From Bacteroidales bacterium UBA3810 (GTDB taxonomy: Bacteria; Bacteroidota; Bacteroidia; Bacteroidales; Paludibacteraceae): a DNA stretch of 64,000 nucleotides. The notes beneath the pieces are model-generated. The model made no database searches. It had not been told where the DNA came from and saw only the letters and a program-made list of their open reading frames with translations. The stretch is taken from assembly GCA_002368645.1 (NCBI GenBank), contig DFEE01000018.1:9276-73275 (forward strand), read 5' to 3'. Within the stretch, counting starts at the first letter, position 1, and the number at the start of each line of letters is the position of its first letter. The position numbers were made by a program, and so were the translations under genes. This document shows, in pieces, positions 42,760 to 51,190 of the stretch.

Positions 42760-45570
42760 TTACATCACAATGTTGACAATCCGGCCGGGAACGACGATGA
42801 CTTTCTTCGGCGTGTTGCCGGCGAGATATTTGGATGTGTCTTCGTGAGCGAGGACAAGTTTCTCCACTTCCTCTTTCGGGGTGTCCTTCGGGCACTCGAG
42901 CGTGAAACGCACCTTGCCGTTAAATTGTACGGGATACTTAACGCCTGACTCAATAAGGTATTGTTCGTCCCAAGCAGGCCATGACGCATTGACTACAAAT
43001 CCTTCATTGTCACAGCGTTGCCACATTGCTTCGGCTATATGCGGCGCGTAAGGAGCGATGATGACGGCTATTTGCTCAAGTATTGCCTTTTTGTTGCAAT
43101 GCAGGGCAGCGAGTTCGTTAGTCGCTATCATAAAGGCGGGAATAGAGGTGTTGAACGAGAAGTTCTCAATGTCCCATGTTACTTTTTTGATGAGTTTATG
43201 GAGCACCTTAAGTTCTTCTTTTGTCGGCTCTTCATCTGTGACGGTCTCATATAGATTCCAGAGTTTTCTTAGGAAACGATGTACGCCGTCTATACCATTG
43301 GTGTCCCACGGTTTGGACATCTCCAGCGGGCCGAGGAACATCTCATAGAGTCGCAATGTGTCAGCTCCGTATTGGGCAACGATATCATCGGGATTGACGA
43401 CATTGAACATTGACTTGGACATCTTTTCGACTGCCCAGCCGCAGATATATTGTTTTTGGGTAGGTGTGCCGATATATGGATTGTCTTCGTCGGTTGTGCC
43501 ATCGGAGTAGATGAACTGAGCGTTTTGGTACTCCGGCATCCATGCCCGGAAGGCTTCAATGTCTAAAATATCGTTCTTAACGAGATTGATATTGACATGA
43601 ATGGGTTGCACCTTGCCTTTATATTCGGGTTGGTCAATGAGGTTGTAGCTTATATAGAGATTACCTGTTGCTCCTTCACCGATATAGCGATAGACAAAAT
43701 TAGAGCGTCCCTGTATCATGCCTTGGTTAATGAGTTTCTCAAAGGGCTCATCTTCGCAGACAACGCCCAAGTCGTAGAGGAATTTGTTCCAGAAACGGCT
43801 ATAGATCAGGTGCCCTGTGGCATGTTCTGTGCCGCCAATGTAGAGGTTGACATGTCGCCAATAGGCGTTGACTTCCTTATCGACCAGTGCCTCATTATTG
43901 TGATTGTCCATGTAGCGGAGGTAGTATGCACTAGAGCCTGCAAAACCCGGCATTGTGCAGAGTTCCAAGGGGTAAACTCCGCTTTCGACATTCGCCTTTT
44001 GACTTTCGACTACCTTCTTGTTCTTCTCATCCCACGCCCAACGTTCTGCATGACCGAGTGGCGGACGACCGTCTTCGGTCGGTTTGAACTCTTTGACTTC
44101 GGGTAACTCGAGTGGCAAACACTCTTCCGGTAGCGCATAGGGCATGCCGTCCTTGTAGTAGATTGGGAATGGTTCGCCCCAGTAGCGTTGACGGCTGAAG
44201 ATTGCATCGCGCAAGCGGTAATTGACTTTGACTTTACCGATACCCGTATTGGTGATATATTCCTTCATGGCGGCGATAGCGTCCTTGACTGTTAAGCCGT
44301 TGAGAAAACCGGAGTTAATCATAATGCCCTCTTTGGCATCGAAGGATTGCTCGGAGACATCAGCCCCCTCGATAAGGGGTATAATAGGTAAGTTAAATGC
44401 TTTGGCAAAAGCATAGTCGCGGCTGTCGTGCGCCGGCACTGCCATGATAGCGCCGGTACCGTAGCCGGAAAGCACGTAATCGCTGACCCAGATGGGTATT
44501 TCAGCCCCAGTGAGCGGGTGGATTGCGTAAGCGCCGGTGAAGACTCCGGTCTTGCGTGTATCGGCTTGGCGCTCACGTTCGGTGCGGTGTTTGCAGTGGT
44601 CGAGGTATGCTTCTACATCGGCGCGTTGAGCGTCCGTCGTGACGCGGTTAACATATTCGCTCTCGGGAGCAAGCACCATAAAAGTAACGCCATAAAGCGT
44701 GTCTGCGCGTGTAGTGAAAATAGTGATAGGCTCGTCTTGACCTTTAATGGCAAAGCGCATTTCCGCTCCTTCCGAACGTCCAATCCAATTGCGTTGGGTC
44801 TCTTTAAGGCTTTCAGTCCAGTCTATCTTATCTAATCCGGCGAGTAGTCTTGGCGCATAGGCACTGACACGTAGCGACCATTGCCTCATGACACGTTGTT
44901 CTACGGGATAGCCGCCTCGGACGGATAGTCCTTCAGCGACCTCATCGTTAGCGAGCACGGTGCCGAGGGCGGGACACCAATTGACCTTGGTGTCGCTAAG
45001 GTAGGCAATTCTATAGTTCATTAACCGTTCTTGCTGTTGTTTCTCTGTGAGAGTCGCCCAGGTCGGATCTTCTGCTTCCCATCGGGCGATAAGTTCGCTG
45101 ATGGGTTTGGCTTTTTGGCTAACAGGGTCAAAGTAAGAGTTGAACATCTTAAGGAATGCCCATTGGGTCCACTTATAAAAATCGGGATCGCAGGTGCGTA
45201 AAGACCTATCCCAGTCGTAGCAGAAACCGATTTTTTTGAGTTGCTCAACATAGCGGTTGATATTCGCTGTTGTTGTCACCTCAGGGTGTTGTCCTGTTTG
45301 GATGGCGTATTGCTCGGCGGGCAGACCATAGGCGTCAAAGCCCATAGGGTGAAGCACATTGAAGCCCTGCTGGCGTTTATAGCGACTATAGATATCTGAG
45401 GCAATATAGCCTAACGGGTGACCAACATGCAGCCCTGCGCCGGAGGGGTAGGGAAACATGTCTAAAACATAGTAGGGGTGTTTGTCGGAGGCATTGGAAA
45501 CTTTATATACTTCCGCCTCTTCCCAGGCTTTTTGCCACTTGCTCTCAATCTCAGAAAAATTATATTCCAT
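42760..45570 (-). CDS. leuS: Leucyl-tRNA synthetase
   Basis: Class I synthetase charging tRNA-Leu. The start at 45570 gives [18 protein letters not shown]; the longer frame would begin inside the leader. HIGH motif: LHVGHPLGY. Editing (CP1) domain with [12 protein letters not shown] is present, and the KMSKS loop is [14 protein letters not shown]-terminal anticodon domain is also present. The product is 936 aa. Residues near [17 protein letters not shown], just before the [17 protein letters not shown] motif, are encoded by a 7-bp array (43982-44009). The promoter lies in the 78-bp element at 45707-45738, giving a leader of about 130 nt with two hairpins. Confidence 0.96.
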   Translation of the reverse strand: MEYNFSEIESKWQKAWEEAEVYKVSNASDKHPYYVLDMFPYPSGAGLHVGHPLGYIASDIYSRYKRQQGFNVLHPMGFDAYGLPAEQYAIQTGQHPEVTTTANINRYVEQLKKIGFCYDWDRSLRTCDPDFYKWTQWAFLKMFNSYFDPVSQKAKPISELIARWEAEDPTWATLTEKQQQERLMNYRIAYLSDTKVNWCPALGTVLANDEVAEGLSVRGGYPVEQRVMRQWSLRVSAYAPRLLAGLDKIDWTESLKETQRNWIGRSEGAEMRFAIKGQDEPITIFTTRADTLYGVTFMVLAPESEYVNRVTTDAQRADVEAYLDHCKHRTERERQADTRKTGVFTGAYAIHPLTGAEIPIWVSDYVLSGYGTGAIMAVPAHDSRDYAFAKAFNLPIIPLIEGADVSEQSFDAKEGIMINSGFLNGLTVKDAIAAMKEYITNTGIGKVKVNYRLRDAIFSRQRYWGEPFPIYYKDGMPYALPEECLPLELPEVKEFKPTEDGRPPLGHAERWAWDEKNKKVVESQKANVESGVYPLELCTMPGFAGSSAYYLRYMDNHNNEALVDKEVNAYWRHVNLYIGGTEHATGHLIYSRFWNKFLYDLGVVCEDEPFEKLINQGMIQGRSNFVYRYIGEGATGNLYISYNLIDQPEYKGKVQPIHVNINLVKNDILDIEAFRAWMPEYQNAQFIYSDGTTDEDNPYIGTPTQKQYICGWAVEKMSKSMFNVVNPDDIVAQYGADTLRLYEMFLGPLEMSKPWDTNGIDGVHRFLRKLWNLYETVTDEEPTKEELKVLHKLIKKVTWDIENFSFNTSIPAFMIATNELAALHCNKKAILEQIAVIIAPYAPHIAEAMWQRCDNEGFVVNASWPAWDEQYLIESGVKYPVQFNGKVRFTLECPKDTPKEEVEKLVLAHEDTSKYLAGNTPKKVIVVPGRIVNIVM
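43982..44009. repeat. Heptamer array inside leuS
   Basis: Units ctttcga, cattcgc, cttttga, ctttcga. With flanks (43981-44012) it differs at two of 32 positions from the intergenic array at 19109-19140. In leuS the frame stays open, encoding [11 protein letters not shown]. Confidence 0.88.
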
Positions 45571-45700
45571 ATTGTTGTTATTTGTCTTTATTCTGTTAAT
45601 ATAAGTGAGACAGCGTCTCACCCTTTTGCGCAAACAAGTAAGACCGTCTCTCGTTGTTAGATACTATGATGCTATTATCTAACAACGTGGTCATCAATTT
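45571..45700 (-). promoter_or_regulatory. leuS leader with two hairpins
   Basis: Minus-strand order: hairpin 1 has arms 45676-45687 and 45652-45663 (perfect 12 bp). Then a GAGAGAC segment, then hairpin 2, GTGAGAC-GCT-GTCTCAC (45605-45621). GAGAC after hairpin 1 could also pair with the GTCTC of hairpin 2, so alternative folds are possible. No T-box signature was recognised. Confidence 0.5.
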
Positions 45701-45772
45701 TGCTTGCAAAATTACTACAAAAAATCCGAATGTGCAAATAAAATTCATTTTATTTTGCCATTTGCAGGATTT
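45695..45772. repeat. 78-bp repeat element, copy 2
   Basis: Second copy of the element at 39306-39383 (six differences). It places a promoter and palindrome upstream of leuS. Confidence 0.9.
45707..45738 (-). promoter_or_regulatory. Promoter for leuS inside the 78-bp element
   Basis: Minus strand TTTG (45735-45738), 20-nt spacer, TAATTTTG (45707-45714). The palindrome AATTTTGC-TT-GCAAAATT (45696-45713) overlaps the -7 box and the start point, an operator-like position. Confidence 0.75.
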
Positions 45773-45779
45773 CGCGACC

Positions 45780-45819
45780 GTAATTTCGGGGGAAACGTAG
45801 TGGCGGAGTCCGAAATTAC
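45780..45819. repeat. 10-bp inverted repeat beyond the leuS promoter
   Basis: GTAATTTCGG (45780-45789) and CCGAAATTAC (45810-45819). A second, mutually exclusive pairing CGTAGT (45796-45801) with ACTACG (45817-45822) exists. Together with the 11-bp array this fills part of a gene-free gap of about 600 nt (45571-46178); from 45912 to 46178 I see nothing interpretable. Confidence 0.6.
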
Positions 45820-45845
45820 TACGATCATTAAGATTTCAGCACGGT

Positions 45846-45911
45846 ATCTCATCGGTATCCCATCGGTCTATCGTGCCGTCAGTGTCCCGTCAGCGTGTCG
45901 TGTACGGCAGG
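45846..45911. repeat. Degenerate 11-bp array
   Basis: Six 11-mers in register: atctcatcggt, atcccatcggt, ctatcgtgccg, tcagtgtcccg, tcagcgtgtcg, tgtacggcagg. The first two and the middle three are clearly related; the period is constant even as the sequence drifts. Confidence 0.65.
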
Positions 45912-46178
45912 TAAGCGCAAAAAGTGACGATTATTAAGATTCGGGCAAACAGAGCAACTTGCATACCCTATTACAGCCAAAAACATAAACCAACGAAGCT
46001 GTCAATCAGCCACTCTCAAGCCACTATTAGCATGGAACAAGAGGGGGCGGTTGTTAAAATTCACTCATTCACAGATTCACACATCCTTGTGTGTTCATAA
46101 AACAACGCGGCACTATCTGTATCGTGTTGTGTTTGGAGAAATATTGTTGTGAGGAGAATTTATTTCAACTATATCATT

Positions 46179-46583
46179 TCAATATATAGATTTATCAATC
46201 TCTTCTTGTAATTGCTTAAAAGATAAGCACTTAGACAATTTCCGGACTTTGCTTAGGCTGATAATATTATTTGTACCACATATTTCATTGATGACCTTGG
46301 TGGAAACTATATAAAACTCCCAATTGGCAAGTTCTAAAGGATTACTTTCTTCTTTCGTTTTTCCCTTATTTAGGCAGAATACATATATATCATTCTGACG
46401 TTCCTTCTTATAAGTCCCATCAGAATTTAGAACCCAATACCCATCTTTGTACCTTGTATATGTTTGCGGAATACCAAATGTACGTCTGTTTGAAGTTCTT
46501 CCTTCTTTCTGCCAAGAATATAATGCTGGATGATATCCCTCGTAATGGAAGAAAGAGAAAAAACCCGATTGAATCTGGCACAA
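46179..46583 (-). pseudogene. 5'-truncated remnant of an unknown gene
   Basis: The open frame has no ATG. It can begin only at TTG (46583), six codons after an in-frame stop. The encoded piece (FHYEGYHPALYSWQKEGR, then a DGYWVLNSDGTY turn, then NPLELANWEFYIVSTKVINE) reads like the middle and C-terminus of a larger folded protein. PLELANWEFYIV recalls C-terminal segments of uncharacterised, possibly nuclease-like Bacteroidota proteins. The missing N-terminus and low GC suggest a decayed accessory gene. Translation from TTG cannot be excluded. Confidence 0.5.
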
Positions 46584-46676
46584 TGGAAGAAAGAAATCTC
46601 AATTTTTTGGAAGAAAATCGTATTGAGGCAGAAAATGGTATAGAGAGTACGGAGTAGGGGGTAACGGAGTATTGTA

Positions 46677-47192
46677 TTATCCGTTATTATTCAAAAATGT
46701 ACTGCAATATCTGTCCGGACGGCTATATATAAAAACGTAAATACATAATGTGGGCATAGCAATCCATGCGCATAGCATAAGCAGCATGTGCGGTAACTCT
46801 GAGACGTCTATATAGGATCCTATTATGAACGAAGGAAGATTCTTATAGGCAAACAAACTAAGTAGAAACATTGGAAATACAGACACCATCAAAGTGGACA
46901 TGGATACAATTCTGCGTGCCAGTAATCTGTATGGGTGAATCCATCCATTTCGGCAATAAGCATAGTAAAAGGCCACCGCGCACATATATAACCCTGCAAT
47001 AAATAAAAATAAAATTACAGCAAAAGATGTTCCAAACAAGGAATTATCAGTAGAAATCCAGAGGAACGGATCTTCAGCCGCATCACTATAGCAAGTGACA
47101 AATAAATACAATAAAAGCACAGCCATAAATTCAATATAAATGGCCCCAATCCATGTAAGTACATGCCACAATATGTTGAGGAAGCGAGTCAT
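46677..47192 (-). CDS. Unknown four-helix membrane protein
   Basis: Predicted integral membrane protein with four helices (about residues 10-32, 53-78, 92-115 and 132-155) joined by short loops, rich in Tyr, Phe and Cys. SRPDRYCSTF lies at the C-terminus. At 171 aa no family is recognised. It starts 11 nt after the sanA stop on the same strand, so it is likely the second gene of that operon. Homologues, if any, would decide between a small transporter subunit and an orphan. Composition is AT-rich compared with sanA. Confidence 0.55.
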   Translation of the reverse strand: MTRFLNILWHVLTWIGAIYIEFMAVLLLYLFVTCYSDAAEDPFLWISTDNSLFGTSFAVILFLFIAGLYMCAVAFYYAYCRNGWIHPYRLLARRIVSMSTLMVSVFPMFLLSLFAYKNLPSFIIGSYIDVSELPHMLLMLCAWIAMPTLCIYVFIYSRPDRYCSTFLNNNG

Positions 47193-47203
47193 ATCCGTAT
47201 TAT

Positions 47204-47860
47204 TTATTCGATGTTTATTGGTTCGCCGAGGAAGTGGGGTTGTTTGCCGGTGTGGATGTCAATCACCGCTTTGGTTCGGGCGAGGCATTCGCGGAGGGTC
47301 ATTCTGATCTGCCACCGTTTGAGTTGTACGTCCCGGGCGTTAAAGGCAACCGCCTCTATCCCTTTGCGGGAGGTGATGAAGAGCGCGCGCTCGTTGTGGA
47401 AGGGCTGGGAGATGATGGTAAAAGCATTCAGTCCGAACACCTCTTTTGCGCGTATCATGGAATCCAACGTGCGGAAACCGGCATAATCAAGATATATGAC
47501 GCTGTCCGGAATACCCGCCGCAACAAGATCCTCTTTGATGCGTGTCGGTTCGTCATACGTAGTACGGGAATTGTCGCCACTGACCAAAATCCGTTCTATC
47601 TTGCCGGCGCGGTACAACGTCACGCATGCCTCGATGCGGTAGCGATAGAACAGATTCGGCTGCCCAGACCTCCCGACAGGACTTGTGCCTAACAAGAGTC
47701 CCACACGGTTGGCCGGGACAGCTGAGACATCGTCATACATTTTCCCTTCTGCCGCTTTCAGTACCGCCCTATTGCAGCAGGCAACAAAAGCCGTCACCAG
47801 AAAAATTGCGGCTACAAGTATAAGTCCTATTTGAGTCGATTTGGTCATGGTTTTCTGCAT
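47204..47860 (-). CDS. SanA/YdcF-like DUF218 protein
   Basis: Inner-membrane-anchored DUF218 protein related to SanA, which in enterobacteria affects envelope permeability to vancomycin. One N-terminal helix (about residues 10-30) is followed by the DUF218 Rossmann-like domain. LLLGTSPVG is the first strand/loop, YRIEACVTLYRAGKIERILVSGD the second, and ISQPFHNERALFI the third. At 218 aa it is complete. A second Met at 47848 is a possible start. The adjacent gene downstream is a small membrane protein. The biochemical function of the family is unsettled. Confidence 0.85.
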   Translation of the reverse strand: MQKTMTKSTQIGLILVAAIFLVTAFVACCNRAVLKAAEGKMYDDVSAVPANRVGLLLGTSPVGRSGQPNLFYRYRIEACVTLYRAGKIERILVSGDNSRTTYDEPTRIKEDLVAAGIPDSVIYLDYAGFRTLDSMIRAKEVFGLNAFTIISQPFHNERALFITSRKGIEAVAFNARDVQLKRWQIRMTLRECLARTKAVIDIHTGKQPHFLGEPINIE

Positions 47861-47926
47861 GTGGCTGCAAACAGAGGCTACCGGCGGGATAGTTGTGTCC
47901 TATACTTTTTCGGGTGTTTCACTAAA

Positions 47927-48247
47927 TTAATATACCAACTCCCAATAATCTTGCCCACGGTAATTATTACGTTCAAGGAACCTGTCTTTAATCAAGGTCG
48001 CTATGAGCGATTTTACCTCTGCTTCCGACTTGCCCAGACGGATAGCTATCTGTTTTTCCGTTTCGGTATCATATTGCCGAACCGTACGTAAGATAGCTAT
48101 CTCGTCCTTATTACATTTTCTCCTCTTGCGTTCTGCGCTTCCATGAATAATGTCGTATGTGCAAGCGAATCCACCTATTTCCTGTTGGCGGATATATTCC
48201 TCGAACTCAGGAATAATGGGTTTTTCTATGTCTTGAGGGGTTGGCAT
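47927..48247 (-). CDS. Small winged-helix-like protein
   Basis: 106-aa cytoplasmic protein. The C-terminal two-thirds (about residues 40-106) reads as a winged helix: NKDEIAILRTVRQYDTETEKQIAIRLG then KSEAEVKSLIATLIKDRFLERN, ending in a short wing. The N-terminal part contains FACTYDIIHGSAERKRRK. It abuts the BRO-family gene with no gap (48247/48248), so the two are co-translated. A transcription regulator or accessory factor for that protein is the simplest reading; no family name can be given. Confidence 0.6.
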   Translation of the reverse strand: MPTPQDIEKPIIPEFEEYIRQQEIGGFACTYDIIHGSAERKRRKCNKDEIAILRTVRQYDTETEKQIAIRLGKSEAEVKSLIATLIKDRFLERNNYRGQDYWELVY

Positions 48248-49117
48248 TTATTTATCTTCCTTATCATCGGACGGTAGTTCTTCTGCTTTGCCTTCTTCTA
48301 TCGGACGGAGGTGGTCCGAAGCGCGTTCCGAAGAAATGACGGAATGACCCAAACGACTCTCAATGTCCGCACGGGCGTTTCGCGCGACTTCGCCACCTTC
48401 TTTGGCAGTCTGGCGACTCTGAGCCATGCCTTTCGGATTGCGCTGACGGGATATTTCAGTGGCAGTCACTTCGGCAAGCGTGTTTAGCGCCAACTCCACA
48501 TTCGTCATGTTATCACGCAAGTTCTCTTTGGTAAGACCTTTGTGGCGTTTGTACTCGCCGGTGGTCATTCCGCTCCAAGCCTGCGTGAGGACATTCGTGA
48601 GAATAGCAAAATCCTTCTGCTCCGTTACACCGGAACGCTTCCATTCATCGGTCAACTCTTTGCGCATTTCGATGGAGCGCATCCTTTCGTTAATCCATTT
48701 GTCGGAATAACCTTGGCGGCGATAGTCCTCCACCGCCATTTGGAAGGTCTGCTCCGGGTCGATGATCTGGTCAATGCGCTGTTCGCCTAACTTAGCCAAC
48801 CACTGTTTGACAGGCTCGGCTTTCTTGGATGGAACAGACTGAATGAGACGGAAAATACCTTGTAAATCAGCTACATCCGTTTTGTATTTTTTACCGTCTG
48901 AAGAAAGCAATTTCAGTTGGTGACAATTTGTCACCGACTCATTTCCCTCTTTCTTTAGACGCTCTTTCAGTTTGTTCCAATACTTGCGTCCATCGGCACT
49001 ATCCGTTAACACTTGTACTATATCTACAATAGAGAAATAGTACTTTTCCTGCTCGGCGTCCCACACGATGCGAACACGCTTTCCTTCAAAGAGTTGTATG
49101 GCAAAATTATCGTCCAT
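48248..49117 (-). CDS. BRO/antirepressor-family protein (DinD-like C-terminus)
   Basis: BRO-N-type N-terminal domain (about residues 1-110: VRIVWDAEQEKYYFSIVDIV, then YWNKLKERLKKEGNE). A helical middle follows, then a C-terminal part with NARADIESRLGHSVISSERASD, a segment also seen in DinD-like proteins. At 289 aa it is intact. BRO domains bind DNA and are common in phages, but the protein is also frequent as a stand-alone gene in Bacteroidota genomes. It is followed without gap by the winged-helix gene and preceded by transketolase 45 nt upstream. No other phage gene is nearby. Confidence 0.78.
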   Translation of the reverse strand: MDDNFAIQLFEGKRVRIVWDAEQEKYYFSIVDIVQVLTDSADGRKYWNKLKERLKKEGNESVTNCHQLKLLSSDGKKYKTDVADLQGIFRLIQSVPSKKAEPVKQWLAKLGEQRIDQIIDPEQTFQMAVEDYRRQGYSDKWINERMRSIEMRKELTDEWKRSGVTEQKDFAILTNVLTQAWSGMTTGEYKRHKGLTKENLRDNMTNVELALNTLAEVTATEISRQRNPKGMAQSRQTAKEGGEVARNARADIESRLGHSVISSERASDHLRPIEEGKAEELPSDDKEDK

Positions 49118-49162
49118 TTTAATGATTAAAGAATAAGGAATATTACTCCTTCAGCGAAGCGG

Positions 49163-51172
49163 TCAGAGAAGTTTCTTTACTTGCTCATATACGTTCTGGG
49201 CGGTGAAGCCGAGTTTCTCGTCAAGAACCTTGTAGGGTGCGGAGAAACCGAAGGATTCTAATCCCCAGATAGCACCGTTATCTCCCACCAGCCCTTGCAG
49301 TGTGCAAGGCAGACCGGCGGTCATACCGAAACGCTTGATACCCTTCGGGAGGACGGAGTCTTGGTATTCTTTGGGCTGTTCGCGGAAGAGCCCTTCGGAC
49401 GGGACAGATACTACTTGGCAGCGAATGCCATCTTTGCGTAGCAGTTCTGCTCCGCTCACAAGAGTGGTTACCTCACTACCGGAGGCTACCATCACGATGT
49501 CGGGGTTCTCGTCCTTGCTTACTATATATGCTCCGTGGCGGAATCCATCTAACGATGTGTTGGGTACGGCAGCTATATCTTGGCGGCTCAAAATGAGGGC
49601 GGTAGGTGTTTTGCCATTCTCAATAGCGAGTCTCCAAGCCATGGTTGTTTCTTCGGCATCTGCGGGGCGCAGTACGAGCATGGAGGGATTGCCGCTATGA
49701 TTATGCAACTTCTCCATCAAGCGGATTTGTGCTTCCTGCTCCACGGGCTCGTGGGTCGGTCCATCTTCGCCTACGCGGAAGGCATCGTGGCTCCATACAA
49801 AGATAACGGGCACTTCCATGAGGGCTGCTAAACGCACTGCCGGTTTCATATAATCGCTGAACACAAAGAATGTGCCACAGGCGGGGATGATGCCGCCGTG
49901 CAGTTTCATACCGATGCAGACGCAAGCCATGGTGAGCTCACTAACGCCGGCTTGCAGGAACTGCCCTGTGAAGTCGCCACGACGAATAGCATGGGTGTGC
50001 TTGAGGAAACCGTCGGTCTTGTCGGAGTTGCTTAAGTCAGCAGAGCTGACAATCATATTACTAACATTCTCTGCCAAGAAAGAAAGTACTTTGGCACTGG
50101 CAGCGCGGGTGGATGAACCGGCTTTCTGCTCCACGAGTGACCAATCAATGCATGGAGTTTCCTCGTCCATAAAGGCGTGGTACTCACGTGCAAGAGTGGG
50201 ATTCTGCTGCTCCCAATCATAGAATTTCTTATAGAGTTTATTGCACTCTTCTTTGAGCTCTTGTGCACGCTCGGCGTACATCTGTTCCACTTCGGGGAAG
50301 ATGGCAAAAGGTTTCTCGGGATTACCGCCGAGATGGCGAACCGTCTCCTCGTAGGAGGCTCCGGAGGCGCTCAACGGTTGACCATGTGTGGAGCACTTGC
50401 CTTCAAAGGATTCGCCGCTTGCGGTGACGGCGCCTTTACCCATAGCGGTATGTCCGATGATGAGTGAAGGTTTGCCGTGCATCTCTTTGGCGCGTAGCAT
50501 TGCTTCGCGTATAGCGTCAGGGTCGTTACCGGCAATCTCTTGGACATACCAGCCCCAAGCTTCATATTTGGCGGCAACATTCTCGGAGGTTACATCCTTG
50601 CACATGGTGGAGAGTTGAACCTCGTTGCTGTCGTAGAACATGATGAGATTGTCAAGCCCGAGATGTCCGGCGAGACGCCCTGCGCCCTGGCTAATCTCTT
50701 CCTGTACTCCGCCATCGGATATATAAGCGTAGATAGTAGGATTATGCACATCGCCGAAGCGGGCATTGAACCATTTAGCGGCAATAGCGGCACCAACGGC
50801 AAAGACATGTCCTTGACCTAACGGACCGGATGTGTTTTCTATGCCGCGTTCCACATCGCGTTCCGGGTGTCCGGGACAAACGGAACCCCATTGGCGCAAG
50901 GTTTGCAACTCCTCCAAGCTGAATTTGCCGGCGAGGCATAACTGGCTGTAAAGCATTGGAGCTTCATGACCGGGGTCAAGGAAGAAGCGGTCACGTCCTT
51001 CCCAGCAGGGGTTTTCGGGGTCGTAGCGTAGGAACTCCGAGTAGAGCACATTGATAAAATCTGACCCGCCAAGGGCACCGCCCGGGTGACCGGATTTAGC
51101 TTTTTCTACCATTGATGCGGCGAGAATACGGATGTTGTTGGCCGCTTTAATCATTAAGTCTGTTGCGTGCAT
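49163..51172 (-). CDS. tkt: Transketolase
   Basis: Thiamine-diphosphate enzyme of the non-oxidative pentose phosphate pathway, exchanging two-carbon units. The N-terminal TPP domain carries SGHPGGALGGSDF and GPLGQGHVFAVG; the middle domain has FSDYMKPAVRLAAL and the SHDAFRVGEDGPTHEP loop. A C-terminal domain is present. At 669 aa it is full length. It is 18 nt behind the DUF6048 gene, so it likely shares that gene's promoter (51915-51946). It connects the fructose-6-phosphate made by the adjacent PUL kinase to pentose metabolism. Confidence 0.96.
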   Translation of the reverse strand: MHATDLMIKAANNIRILAASMVEKAKSGHPGGALGGSDFINVLYSEFLRYDPENPCWEGRDRFFLDPGHEAPMLYSQLCLAGKFSLEELQTLRQWGSVCPGHPERDVERGIENTSGPLGQGHVFAVGAAIAAKWFNARFGDVHNPTIYAYISDGGVQEEISQGAGRLAGHLGLDNLIMFYDSNEVQLSTMCKDVTSENVAAKYEAWGWYVQEIAGNDPDAIREAMLRAKEMHGKPSLIIGHTAMGKGAVTASGESFEGKCSTHGQPLSASGASYEETVRHLGGNPEKPFAIFPEVEQMYAERAQELKEECNKLYKKFYDWEQQNPTLAREYHAFMDEETPCIDWSLVEQKAGSSTRAASAKVLSFLAENVSNMIVSSADLSNSDKTDGFLKHTHAIRRGDFTGQFLQAGVSELTMACVCIGMKLHGGIIPACGTFFVFSDYMKPAVRLAALMEVPVIFVWSHDAFRVGEDGPTHEPVEQEAQIRLMEKLHNHSGNPSMLVLRPADAEETTMAWRLAIENGKTPTALILSRQDIAAVPNTSLDGFRHGAYIVSKDENPDIVMVASGSEVTTLVSGAELLRKDGIRCQVVSVPSEGLFREQPKEYQDSVLPKGIKRFGMTAGLPCTLQGLVGDNGAIWGLESFGFSAPYKVLDEKLGFTAQNVYEQVKKLL

Positions 51173-51190
51173 AGTATTGTGATTTATAGT

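Noticed and set aside
45571..45700. T-box riboswitch for leuS
   Set aside because: No recognisable specifier loop or T-box sequence, and T-boxes are not expected in this phylum. Listed only as a structured leader.
47927..49117. Prophage remnant around the BRO-type gene
   Set aside because: No integrase, terminase, capsid or attachment-site pair is seen, and BRO-type genes are common as single genes in Bacteroidota.
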